Origin: Minisyncoccota bacterium
Lineage (GTDB): Bacteria > Patescibacteriota > Minisyncoccia > Phycocordibacterales > UBA12079
DNA length: 36,588 nucleotides
Reading direction: 5' to 3'
Assembly (NCBI GenBank): GCA_023140255.1
Contig: JAGLLX010000002.1
Location: forward strand, 1-36,588
Shown here: positions 25,368 through 34,132 of the stretch, piece after piece
How positions within the stretch are numbered: the stretch's first letter is position 1
Layout of the letters: every line of letters begins with the position of its first letter
Translations under genes and position numbers: made by a program
The notes under the pieces: generated by a model
What the model saw: only the letters and a program-made list of their open reading frames with translations
Told to the model about the DNA's origin: nothing
The model's database searches: none

Positions 25368-25868
25368 ATGAATTTAAAAAACCAACTTTCTCCTAAAGGA
25401 ACTGTTTTTTCTGAAAAAATAGAACGAATTGGAAAAAGAATATTACTAGGCTTTACTGCTTTTATAATTTTCTTGTTTATTATAACTAGTTTTATGGATG
25501 ATCCTGATCCAAGTAGTTACGCTGTAAAAAAAACTCCTGCTTCTGCAATAAAGATTGAAAAAGAAGAAGTGAAAGATTTATCTATAAGAGCTTTTGTATT
25601 ATCAAAACATTTTGTAGAAAGTTTTCTTAAATCTCCGTCTACTGCTGACTTTCCTTTTTTAGATTATTCAGTATTAGAACTAGGTGATGATAGATATAGT
25701 ATTCAATCATATGTTGATTCTCAAAATAGTTTTGGAGCAACCATGAGAACTAGATGGAAAGCTGTTTTGAGATATAACGGAGGTAGTGAATCAGATATTA
25801 ATAATTGGACGTTAAGAAGGCTTGAATTTGACGGAGAAGAGATGTATCAAGCTCCTCTTGAGCAATAA
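25368..25868 (+). CDS. Single-pass membrane protein of unknown function
   Basis: ILLGFTAFIIFLFIITSFM helix; C-terminal extracytoplasmic domain. Confidence 0.6.
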   Translation: MNLKNQLSPKGTVFSEKIERIGKRILLGFTAFIIFLFIITSFMDDPDPSSYAVKKTPASAIKIEKEEVKDLSIRAFVLSKHFVESFLKSPSTADFPFLDYSVLELGDDRYSIQSYVDSQNSFGATMRTRWKAVLRYNGGSESDINNWTLRRLEFDGEEMYQAPLEQ

Positions 25869-25893
25869 AATAAATATCTGATATAATATATCT

Positions 25894-26082
25894 AACAATT
25901 AAATAAAAGTCTTGGTCTAGAAGAATATATAGCGATAAATTATATATTCAACCAGTAGACGGAACATCCACTGCTCTACCCCGATCAAAGTTGAAGCTAA
26001 CTTTGTCTATAACCAAGCAATTCTATTTTAATAGAATTTGAGGTGAGGGCCTTCGAACTTAATTAAGTTTGAAGGCCCTTTT
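25894..26082 (+). ncRNA. Candidate small structured RNA with its own promoter and terminator
   Basis: TATAAT 25882-25887; CTTGGT/ACCAAG closing stem, GAATATATA/TATATATTC hairpin, CAAAGTT-gaagct-AACTTTG hairpin; terminator at 26047. Confidence 0.55.
26047..26082 (+). terminator. Intrinsic terminator
   Basis: GGGCCTTCGAACTTAATTAAGTTTGAAGGCCCTTTT. Confidence 0.85.
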
Positions 26083-26122
26083 GTTTATTTAATTGGATTA
26101 ATAGTTAATAAAAAATTAAATT

Positions 26123-26647
26123 ATGAATCAAATAATTAGTAAAAATTTAAAATATAACATTTTATCAAATAATTCTATAAAACTACCTTTGACTTATGAA
26201 GTTGAAACCATAAATAAGGAATTAATTGAAGGAAATCCTTATGATGATATAGGAGATGGTATTTGCGATAGATATGATAGATATGAATGTTTTTTGAAAC
26301 AACAACGAAGAACTCTTTTAAATAAAAGAAAATTTTTAATATCTTATGAAAAATATGGAGGGAATATTACAATTACTTGTAAAGTAATCGGGATAAAAAG
26401 CAGAAAAACTATATATAATTGGATAGAGAAAGATAAATATTTTGCTGAAGCAATGGAGGATATAACAAGTATAAAAGGAGATTTTTATGAAGATCTATTA
26501 TTAGCTTTTGCATATAAAGGAAATATTAGTGCTCTAAGATTTTTTCTTTCTCATAATCACCCTAAATATATGACTCATCGTAAATACTACAAACCTTCAG
26601 AAAAGAAAACTTATGGAGATCTATGTGATTTAAACTCAATCGTGTAA
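26123..26647 (+). CDS. HTH protein resembling phage terminase small subunit / phBC6A51-type helix-turn-helix
   Basis: GGNITITCKVIGIKSRKTIYNWIEKDKYFAEAMEDI...LLLAFAYKGNISALRFFLSHNHPKY. Confidence 0.6.
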   Translation: MNQIISKNLKYNILSNNSIKLPLTYEVETINKELIEGNPYDDIGDGICDRYDRYECFLKQQRRTLLNKRKFLISYEKYGGNITITCKVIGIKSRKTIYNWIEKDKYFAEAMEDITSIKGDFYEDLLLAFAYKGNISALRFFLSHNHPKYMTHRKYYKPSEKKTYGDLCDLNSIV

Positions 26648-26747
26648 TTTTAGGGTGTATATATGCAAAAAACGTGTAATTTTAAATTTATTCAAATTTT
26701 AATGATTAAATTAAACAGTTGGAAAATTTGAAAAACCCGTGTTTTTT

Positions 26748-27134
26748 TCCAATGGCTCCAATCATTTTATTAAAAACCTTGAAATACAGTAGATCTCTCC
26801 TGTGCGACATTTGCGACATTTCTAATTTTTTTTGAAAAAAAATGCTGTTTTCGTCCCATGTGTCCCGTTTGAGATTGGACCTTTCGATGAAAAACCTGTG
26901 TTTTTGTCCAATGAGTCTAACTTAATTAAGAAGTTTTTTAAAAATATCTAAAATTAGAATCATTTACTACCCATTGGACTTTTTTGAAAAACCCGCAATT
27001 TTGTCCAATATGTCCAACTTTTTTTGTAAAAAGTGCTATTTCGTCCGATTCGTCCGGTGAAATTTAATATTTTTCTAAAAATTTATAAAAAATAACAATT
27101 TCAATAGTTTCTCCTGTGTGACATTTGTTGCATT
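26748..27134. repeat. Array of seven dispersed 9-nt tandem doublets (GTCCAATNT-type)
   Basis: TCCAATGGC|TCCAATCAT 26748; TGCGACATT|TGCGACATT 26803; GTCCCATGT|GTCCCGTTT 26853; GTCCAATGA|GTCTAACTT 26906; GTCCAATAT|GTCCAACTT 27003; GTCCGATTC|GTCCGGTGA 27043; TGTGACATT|TGTTGCATT 27117. Confidence 0.65.
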
Positions 27135-27451
27135 TCTAGGATTTGTTTACTAAAATTTTCTAAAAAACCTTGAAATCTCGGCAATTTCAGCAACCACCAA
27201 ATTGCTATAGAATGTTGAAAATAAACATCTATTTTGATTTTTCTAATAATTTTTTACCCCCGACCCACAGTCATAAGAAAAATTACAAAAATAATGCTAA
27301 AATACCCTTATAATACTTAATTGTGCTATTACTTAACCTTAGTGGCCCGCAACATCGTGCTAGCACGAAGACGTTATTGTCTTCGGGTGCTCGAAGTAGT
27401 TTGTAGGCAAACTTCTATACAAATTTATTGGTTGTGTTAGGATAAAATAAA

Positions 27452-28144
27452 ATGAAGATTGAACCCAATTATAATGGCTTCCAAGAGTTTTTTTCTGAAA
27501 ACCAAAAAAACGCTAAAGAAGAATTCAAAAGCCTAAATGAAGAATTTAGTGGAATTTTTGACGAGGTAATAAAACTCGGAGTTGGAACAAATTTAGGAGC
27601 TGGCCAGAAACAAAAAGGAACGGCAATCACATTTTATCTTCGTGCTGCAAAATATTTATACACCTCTTATGATTTATCCATAACAGGACATACAGAGGAA
27701 TCAAGAATTTTACTAAGAAATGCTATTGAATTACTAATACTCGGCTTCCTGATTTCTGAAAAAGATGATGTATATAATCTTTGGCTTGAATGTTATGATT
27801 TAAGAATAAAGAATACCGATAAACACGGGAATGTTGATATGGAATTGGCAAAGGAAAAAAGATTTTGGGTTAGTCAGATAAGAACGGGTCACTTGAAATT
27901 TTTAGAAGATAGTAAAGACACTTCCCACCTGTATACAACCTGGAAAGATTTCTCAACACGTTATTCTCATGAAAATATGTACAATCTTGCTGTCAGAATA
28001 GAGACGAATGATGATAGAACTGAAATCTATATTGGAGACGGATACGATTCAAAGACAAGACGAATGCCTCAAAATTTACATCTAATATTGGATATTATGA
28101 AAGATATATTGTCTTTTATAAAAAAGATAAAACAGGAAATATAA
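27452..28144 (+). CDS. DUF5677-like / helical protein of unknown function
   Basis: SRILLRNAIELLILGFLISE...YNLWLECYDLR, all-helical pattern. Confidence 0.45.
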   Translation: MKIEPNYNGFQEFFSENQKNAKEEFKSLNEEFSGIFDEVIKLGVGTNLGAGQKQKGTAITFYLRAAKYLYTSYDLSITGHTEESRILLRNAIELLILGFLISEKDDVYNLWLECYDLRIKNTDKHGNVDMELAKEKRFWVSQIRTGHLKFLEDSKDTSHLYTTWKDFSTRYSHENMYNLAVRIETNDDRTEIYIGDGYDSKTRRMPQNLHLILDIMKDILSFIKKIKQEI

Positions 28145-28265
28145 CACGCACGAGGACCTTAATTTTGATAAATTGAAATAGTTAAAAATAACCTTACTGG
28201 ATTTAGCCGACCACAGTTCTAGCACGAGGTAGCCCGTAACAGTTTTTTAAAATAGCGATAGTATT

Positions 28266-28751
28266 ATGAATAATATTAAATTAAAAAAAGATTTAATAAA
28301 TAAAGATAAATATCAAGTATTTCTGTGTGTTTGTCCTGCAAATTTACTATTTAGTTTTGCAATACATCCGTGGTTTGTTATTAATCATAAGGGAACAGTA
28401 TCACGTTGGGAGGTTTTATTTCCTCGACGAAAACATAATTTAAGATTTGGTTATTTAAATAAAAATTTCTATTCTTTATTTCAAGGAATAGAAATTTTAC
28501 CGTTTTCTCAAAAATATTTTTGGAAAGGGAAAATATTGTCTAAAATAGAAGGGGATGAAAATTCTGTAGCTGCACAAATGATAGATTTTATTGAGAAATC
28601 TAATCAAAATTATCCGTATACTGAAAAATACTGTCTTATTGGTCCAAACAGTAATACTTATATTCAGTGGGTACTTAATTACTTTCCTCAGTCAAATATG
28701 GTTTTGCCATGGAATGCTATTGGAAAGAATAAAGCACGAAAGCTTAAATGA
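28266..28751 (+). CDS. DUF3750-like protein
   Basis: HPWFVINHKGTVSRWEVLF...YCLIGPNSNTYIQWVLNYFP. Confidence 0.6.
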   Translation: MNNIKLKKDLINKDKYQVFLCVCPANLLFSFAIHPWFVINHKGTVSRWEVLFPRRKHNLRFGYLNKNFYSLFQGIEILPFSQKYFWKGKILSKIEGDENSVAAQMIDFIEKSNQNYPYTEKYCLIGPNSNTYIQWVLNYFPQSNMVLPWNAIGKNKARKLK

Positions 28752-28763
28752 TTTCAATTAAAT

Positions 28764-29432
28764 TTAATGAGCCAAAGCCACACAAATAATTTGTTTAGGA
28801 TTGTGTTGTTGAAGGGTTCTTTTGGCTTCGTTCATGGTAGTTCCTGTAGTAATAACATCATCTAGTAAAATTATATTTCTATCTTGGATTAATTTTGGCA
28901 TTACAACTTTAAAACAATCTCTCAGATTTTCTTCTCTTTCTTCTTTACTCTTGGTTCTCGATTGGGGTAGGGTATTTTTCACTTTTTTTAAAATATTTTT
29001 CCGGTATTCAAAGGAACTATTTTTATCTAAGTTGTTTATTTCTAAAGCGATTAATTCTGTTTGATTATAGCCTCGCTCCCTTTTCTTTTTTGAAGTAATT
29101 GGAATGGAAATTAAAATAGGTTTATCAAAATTAGTTAGTAAATTTAACTCTGACAACTCTTCTATTAAATAATCGTAAGTAATTTGTCCAAAAAGTTGGG
29201 ATATTTTAATATTATTTTTAAATTTTAATGACCAGATTGCTTCTTTAACAAACTTATTCCTGTAATTAAATATTGCGATGGAATTTTTAAGAGGGGGAAT
29301 TTGGGCAGGGCTAGTTAATGATAAAAATTCCTCAATAGAAATATTTTTTAAAAGTTTTTGAGTCTTATTTAAAGGTAAAAAAGCATTTAAAGTTATTCCC
29401 CATATTTTATTAAAATAGTTGTTAAGTTTCAT
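28764..29432 (-). CDS. comF: ComF family phosphoribosyltransferase
   Basis: IPITSKKKRERGYNQTELIA and NIILLDDVITTGTTMNEA PRPP-binding motif. Confidence 0.88.
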   Translation of the reverse strand: MKLNNYFNKIWGITLNAFLPLNKTQKLLKNISIEEFLSLTSPAQIPPLKNSIAIFNYRNKFVKEAIWSLKFKNNIKISQLFGQITYDYLIEELSELNLLTNFDKPILISIPITSKKKRERGYNQTELIALEINNLDKNSSFEYRKNILKKVKNTLPQSRTKSKEEREENLRDCFKVVMPKLIQDRNIILLDDVITTGTTMNEAKRTLQQHNPKQIICVALAH

Positions 29433-29497
29433 TAACTATATGATATAATTAATATCAATATAGGGCGAGTTTTTTTAAATTAATGTGATTAATTGTT

Positions 29498-30667
29498 ATG
29501 TGGACAGATATTTTAGCAAAAACTAAAAGTTTAAATATTTTTAAAAAGAAATCTAAAAGTTTTTTAGGTATTGATATTGGTGGTTCTGCTATTAAAATAG
29601 TTCAATTAAAAAAAGATAAAGGTGTGGCTGTTCTGGAAACATATGGAGAAATGTCTCTAGGTCCTGTTGGCGGAACTGAAGTAGGACGCTCTACTAATTT
29701 AAACGATAAGCAGATAAGTTCTTCTATTTTAGATTTAATTAAAGAGTCCAGAGTTAGTGTTTTTAATTGTGGAATATCTATTCCTATTCGTTCTAGTTTA
29801 GTTTTTGAAATTGAAGTTCCTGAGATGCCAGAAAAACAGTTACAAAAAATTGTGCCTATTGAAGCAAGAAGATATATTCCAGTTCCTATCGCTGAAGTGA
29901 TCTTAGATTGGAGGATTATTCCAGAAGACCCTTTGTTAGAGGACGATGGAACTGAGGATAATCGTCCAGCTGTTAATAAATTTAAAGACGAAGATAAAAT
30001 TAAAGAAGGTGCTAACACAGGTAAAAAATTAAAGATTTTTGTTGTTGCTATTCATAAAAATGCTATAGAAAAATATAGAAGTATTGCCAAACAATCACAA
30101 TTAGCTTTGAACTTTTTGGAAATAGAAATTTTCAGTACAATTCGTTCTGTCGTAGACCATAATATTAGTACTGTAGCTATTTTAGATGTAGGGTCTAGTG
30201 TTAGTAAATTGTATATAGTTGAATATGGGGTGGTTAAAGACTCTCACATTATAAATAAAGGATCTCAAGATATAACATTAGCCATTTCTCGTACTTTAGG
30301 AATTTCTATAAAAGAAGCTGAAGAAAAGAAAAGAGAAATTGATTTAGCTAATACTAATAGCGAGAATAAAGAAATTAACGAAGTTATTGAGACAAATTTG
30401 AAATATATACTTATGGAAGTTAATAAAGTGTTAAAACAATACCAGACTAAAAATAGTAAAAATATTAAAGAGCTTATTTTTACAGGAGGGGGAACTGTAG
30501 TGAAAGGTTTAGAAGTATTTACTTCTAATAATTTAGAAATTAATGCTCGTATTGCAGATCCGTTTTCAAAAGTTAAAACACCTGCTTTTCTTGATGATGT
30601 TTTGGGAGAAATTGGTCCAGAATTTGCAGTTGCAGTAGGGTTAGCTCTTAGAGGGCTGGAAGGATAA
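29498..30667 (+). CDS. pilM: Type IV pilus assembly protein PilM
   Basis: FLGIDIGGSAIKIVQL, actin-like ATPase fold, FTGGGTVVKGLEVF; first gene of pilus operon. Confidence 0.9.
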   Translation: MWTDILAKTKSLNIFKKKSKSFLGIDIGGSAIKIVQLKKDKGVAVLETYGEMSLGPVGGTEVGRSTNLNDKQISSSILDLIKESRVSVFNCGISIPIRSSLVFEIEVPEMPEKQLQKIVPIEARRYIPVPIAEVILDWRIIPEDPLLEDDGTEDNRPAVNKFKDEDKIKEGANTGKKLKIFVVAIHKNAIEKYRSIAKQSQLALNFLEIEIFSTIRSVVDHNISTVAILDVGSSVSKLYIVEYGVVKDSHIINKGSQDITLAISRTLGISIKEAEEKKREIDLANTNSENKEINEVIETNLKYILMEVNKVLKQYQTKNSKNIKELIFTGGGTVVKGLEVFTSNNLEINARIADPFSKVKTPAFLDDVLGEIGPEFAVAVGLALRGLEG

Positions 30668-30798
30668 AAATACTTTTTAATATATCCACACCTTTCGTGA
30701 TGTAATTTGTTTTTTTAAGGTATAATATAAATACATAATTCTTGATCTCAAATTAGTTTATTTTTTATTGGGAGATAGAGCTAAATTATTTAAATTTT

Positions 30799-31368
30799 AT
30801 GGAGACTTCCTTTATTCCTAAAAAAAATTATAAAGAGAAAGCTGTTAATACTAAATATACGAGTTGGTTTTTGGTTATAGCTACTTTTATTTTTGCAGCG
30901 AGTGCTATTTTTGCAGGAGGAGTTTTCTTTTATAAAGGATTTTTAGAAAGTGAAATAAAAAATAAAAATACAATTTTGGAGAGAGAAAGAGGCGGTTTGG
31001 ATTTAGCTTTAATTCAAAAATTATCTAAATTTGATAAGAAAATAGAGGTAGCTAAAGAATTGTTAGATGACCATATTGCTTTAAGTTACTTATTTAATTT
31101 TTTGGAAGCTAATACATTAAAAGAAGTTATGTTTAATAATCTTAACTTTGAAGTAACTAAAGATGGTTATCAGCTTATTTTAGAAGGGAGAGCTAATAGT
31201 TATGCAGATGTAGCGGTGCAATCCAATGTGTTGAGCAGTAACAAGAATATTTTAGAACCAATATTTTCAGATTTAAGAGTAAATAGTAATGGAGATATAG
31301 TGTTTAAAGCTTCAATGAAAATGGACCCTAAGTTAATTTCTTATAAAGATAACTTAGAAGTAGAATAA
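30799..31368 (+). CDS. pilN: PilN-like pilus assembly protein
   Basis: Position after pilM; N-terminal TM plus coiled coil and ferredoxin-like region. Confidence 0.6.
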   Translation: METSFIPKKNYKEKAVNTKYTSWFLVIATFIFAASAIFAGGVFFYKGFLESEIKNKNTILERERGGLDLALIQKLSKFDKKIEVAKELLDDHIALSYLFNFLEANTLKEVMFNNLNFEVTKDGYQLILEGRANSYADVAVQSNVLSSNKNILEPIFSDLRVNSNGDIVFKASMKMDPKLISYKDNLEVE

Positions 31369-31372
31369 AATT

Positions 31373-31909
31373 ATGTTTAAGTTTATATTACCTACATTTT
31401 TAATATTACTATCAGGAGGATTATTTTTCTTTTACGCTGATTCTAGTTATCAAGATATAAAAGAATTAAAAGAAGAAAAAATTCAATATGACGAGGCTTT
31501 AAATAAATCTAGAGAATTGAGAGAAATTAGAGATGAACTATTGCAAAAATACAATAGTCTTGATTCTGATGATAAGGATAGATTAGAAAAAATTATTCCT
31601 GATAATGTAGACAATGTTAAATTGATAATGGAGATAGATTCAATTGCTTCTAAGTATGGAGCTGTTATTAGAAGAGTTGATGTTAATTCATCCATAGATG
31701 AGAGTGAGTCTTTAGGAAAAAGCGATAAGGAATATAACACTATTAAATTAGATCTTACTATTGAATCTTCATATGAAGATTTTAGTAAATTTTTAGGTGA
31801 CTTAAGTAATAATTTAAGAATAGTTGATGTTAATTTTCTTTCTTTTGAGTCAAATTATTTAAATTTATATCAGTTTAAACTTAGTTTTAAGACTTATTGG
31901 TTAAAATAA
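31373..31909 (+). CDS. pilO: PilO-like pilus assembly protein
   Basis: Single TM, coiled coil, LTIESSYEDFSKFLGDLSNNLRIVDVNFLSF. Confidence 0.75.
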   Translation: MFKFILPTFLILLSGGLFFFYADSSYQDIKELKEEKIQYDEALNKSRELREIRDELLQKYNSLDSDDKDRLEKIIPDNVDNVKLIMEIDSIASKYGAVIRRVDVNSSIDESESLGKSDKEYNTIKLDLTIESSYEDFSKFLGDLSNNLRIVDVNFLSFESNYLNLYQFKLSFKTYWLK

Positions 31910-31921
31910 TAAAATTTAAAA

Positions 31922-32293
31922 ATGTTAAAAAAGATATTTAAAAAACAAATTTTTTTGATACTGATTGCTGGTATATTGCTTGTTTGGTTAACCCAAGTTA
32001 ATGCTAGTTCAAGCTCTCAGTTGGTTTCAATTAGTGATGGTGGAGATATAGACAGGGTTGGTAGAGAAACTTTAGAAATATTGTTAACTTTGAAAGCATT
32101 AGAATTAGATGAAGAATTTTTTGAACTTCTTGTCTTTAAAGAGTTAAAAGATTTTAGTATTGAGTTAGAAGATAAAGCTAAAGGAAGAAATAATCCTTTC
32201 AAAGATTTTCTTTTTGATGATGATGAATATGAAGATCTAAATGACGATTTAAATGATAGTTTAGATGATGACTTCAATGAAGAAACTGAATAA
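31922..32293 (+). CDS. Secreted/anchored acidic protein in pilus operon
   Basis: N-terminal hydrophobic helix then Asp/Glu-rich tail; between pilO and pilB. Confidence 0.6.
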   Translation: MLKKIFKKQIFLILIAGILLVWLTQVNASSSSQLVSISDGGDIDRVGRETLEILLTLKALELDEEFFELLVFKELKDFSIELEDKAKGRNNPFKDFLFDDDEYEDLNDDLNDSLDDDFNEETE

Positions 32294-32307
32294 TTTAAAT
32301 TAATTAT

Positions 32308-34032
32308 ATGAAGTATTTAGATATCTTATCTAAAAAGAATATAGTTACTCCTGAATTAGTAGATACAATAGAAGAAAGTTTAGCTGTTAGTGAAGAGAAT
32401 AGTTTAGATAAAATTCTTGCTGAAAAAGGTGTAACAAAAGAGGAAATTCTTAAAGCTAAAGAAGAGTTTTTTAATTTACCTTTTAGAGACTTAAGTGTTG
32501 CTGAATTTTCAAATAAGATTTTAAAATATGTTCCTGAGAAATCAGCTTTACATTATAAATTTATACCATTAGGTATTGTTGATAATTTTTTAGAAATAGG
32601 GATTGTAGACCCTTCTAAAATAGAAGCTCGAGATGCAATTCAATTTATTTCTTCAAAGGTAGGTTTACCTTTTAAACTTTTTGTAATTACAGAGGATGAT
32701 TTTGAGTTATTGTTTGAAGGGTATCGTGGTTTGAGAGGTGAAGTATCTCAAGTTTTAGATGAATTTGAATTAGAGTTAACAAAAGATGAAGAAGAGATCA
32801 GTAAAGAACTTAATAAGATAGGGAAACATACAAAACAAGAAACTGTAATAAAAGAAGACGCTCCTATTACCAAAATGGTAGCTATTATTTTAAAGTTTGC
32901 TCATGAAGGAGATGCTTCAGATATTCATATTGAACCTGTGAGAGACAAAGTACAAGTTCGTTTTCGTGTAGATGGCGTTCTTGATGTTCATTTAATTTTA
33001 CCAACAAAAGTTCACCAAGCTGTAGTAGCTAGAATTAAAATTTTAGCTAAGATGCGTTTGGATGAAAAAAGAAAACCACAAGATGGTCGTTTTACAGCTA
33101 TGGTTGATAAGTCTAAGATTGATTTTAGAGTATCTACTTTTCCTTCTTATTATGGAGAAAAGGTAGTAATGCGTCTTTTGGAATCAAACAAAGGGGTAAC
33201 AAAATTAGAGGATACAGGTTTGTCTAAGAAACATCTGGAAGTAATAAGAAGAGGTATTAAAAGAGATCATGGATTGATTTTAATTTCTGGACCAACTGGA
33301 TCAGGTAAAACAACAACTCTCTATGCTATTTTAAATGAAGTAGATAGATTAAGTAAAAATGTATTAAGTCTTGAAGATCCTGTAGAAAAAAATGTTGAAG
33401 GTGTAAGTCAGTCACAAGTAAGACCAGAAATAGGTTATACTTTTGCTAGTGGACTGAGAACAATTTTGCGGCAAGACCCTGATATCATCATGGTGGGTGA
33501 GATTAGAGATAAAGAGACTGCTGCTTTAGCTATTCAAGCAGCTCTAACAGGGCATTTAGTTCTTTCAACAATTCACACAAATGATGCTGTTGGAGTTGTT
33601 CCGAGATTGGTTGAAATGGGAGTAGATCCGTTTTTAATTGCACCTACTTTGATTATTTCTATGGCCCAAAGATTAACTAGAAAATTAGCAGAAGGGTCAG
33701 GAAAAGCTCTCCCTGTAAAAGGAAGTATTAAAATGATTATTGATAAAACTTTTGAAGGATTACCAGACAAGTTTAAAAAAGATATTGTTTTTCCAGAATT
33801 TGTTTATGAAGCTACTCCTACTGAAAATAACCCTGAAGGGTTGAAAGGAAGGACTGGTATTTATGAAGTGCTTGAAATAGATTCTGATATTGAAGAAATA
33901 ATTCTAACAAGTCCTGACAGTGTCTCTCTTGAAAAAATAGTTAGAGAAAAAGGTATGATGACAATGAAAGAAGATGGTTTCTTAAAGGCGTTTAAAAAGA
34001 TCATTCCTTTTGCAGAAGCTAATAAGTTTTAA
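32308..34032 (+). CDS. pilB: Type IV pilus assembly ATPase PilB (GspE family)
   Basis: ASDIHIEP, GPTGSGKTTTLY, LSLEDPVE, GEIRDKETA, LSTIHTNDA. Confidence 0.93.
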   Translation: MKYLDILSKKNIVTPELVDTIEESLAVSEENSLDKILAEKGVTKEEILKAKEEFFNLPFRDLSVAEFSNKILKYVPEKSALHYKFIPLGIVDNFLEIGIVDPSKIEARDAIQFISSKVGLPFKLFVITEDDFELLFEGYRGLRGEVSQVLDEFELELTKDEEEISKELNKIGKHTKQETVIKEDAPITKMVAIILKFAHEGDASDIHIEPVRDKVQVRFRVDGVLDVHLILPTKVHQAVVARIKILAKMRLDEKRKPQDGRFTAMVDKSKIDFRVSTFPSYYGEKVVMRLLESNKGVTKLEDTGLSKKHLEVIRRGIKRDHGLILISGPTGSGKTTTLYAILNEVDRLSKNVLSLEDPVEKNVEGVSQSQVRPEIGYTFASGLRTILRQDPDIIMVGEIRDKETAALAIQAALTGHLVLSTIHTNDAVGVVPRLVEMGVDPFLIAPTLIISMAQRLTRKLAEGSGKALPVKGSIKMIIDKTFEGLPDKFKKDIVFPEFVYEATPTENNPEGLKGRTGIYEVLEIDSDIEEIILTSPDSVSLEKIVREKGMMTMKEDGFLKAFKKIIPFAEANKF

Positions 34033-34132
34033 TTTAGAAGATCGATTTTTCCCCAATTAATAATCATTTTAATACTTAAATTGTGTATAATTAAATAGAA
34101 TGTAGAAGTAAATTTCTACTTATTAAATAACT

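Noticed and set aside
25936-26030. SRP (4.5S) RNA candidate because of CAGTAGACGGAACATCCACTGCTC
   Set aside because: GGAA is not in a closed tetraloop and the asymmetric/symmetric loop pattern of helix 8 does not fit.
26748-27134. CRISPR array
   Set aside because: Repeats are only 9 nt, degenerate, paired without spacers of uniform size, and no cas genes are present.
26650-27440. Decayed coding gene
   Set aside because: No sustained frame on either strand in the supplied ORF track; 9-nt periodicity is local to doublets only. Not fully excluded.
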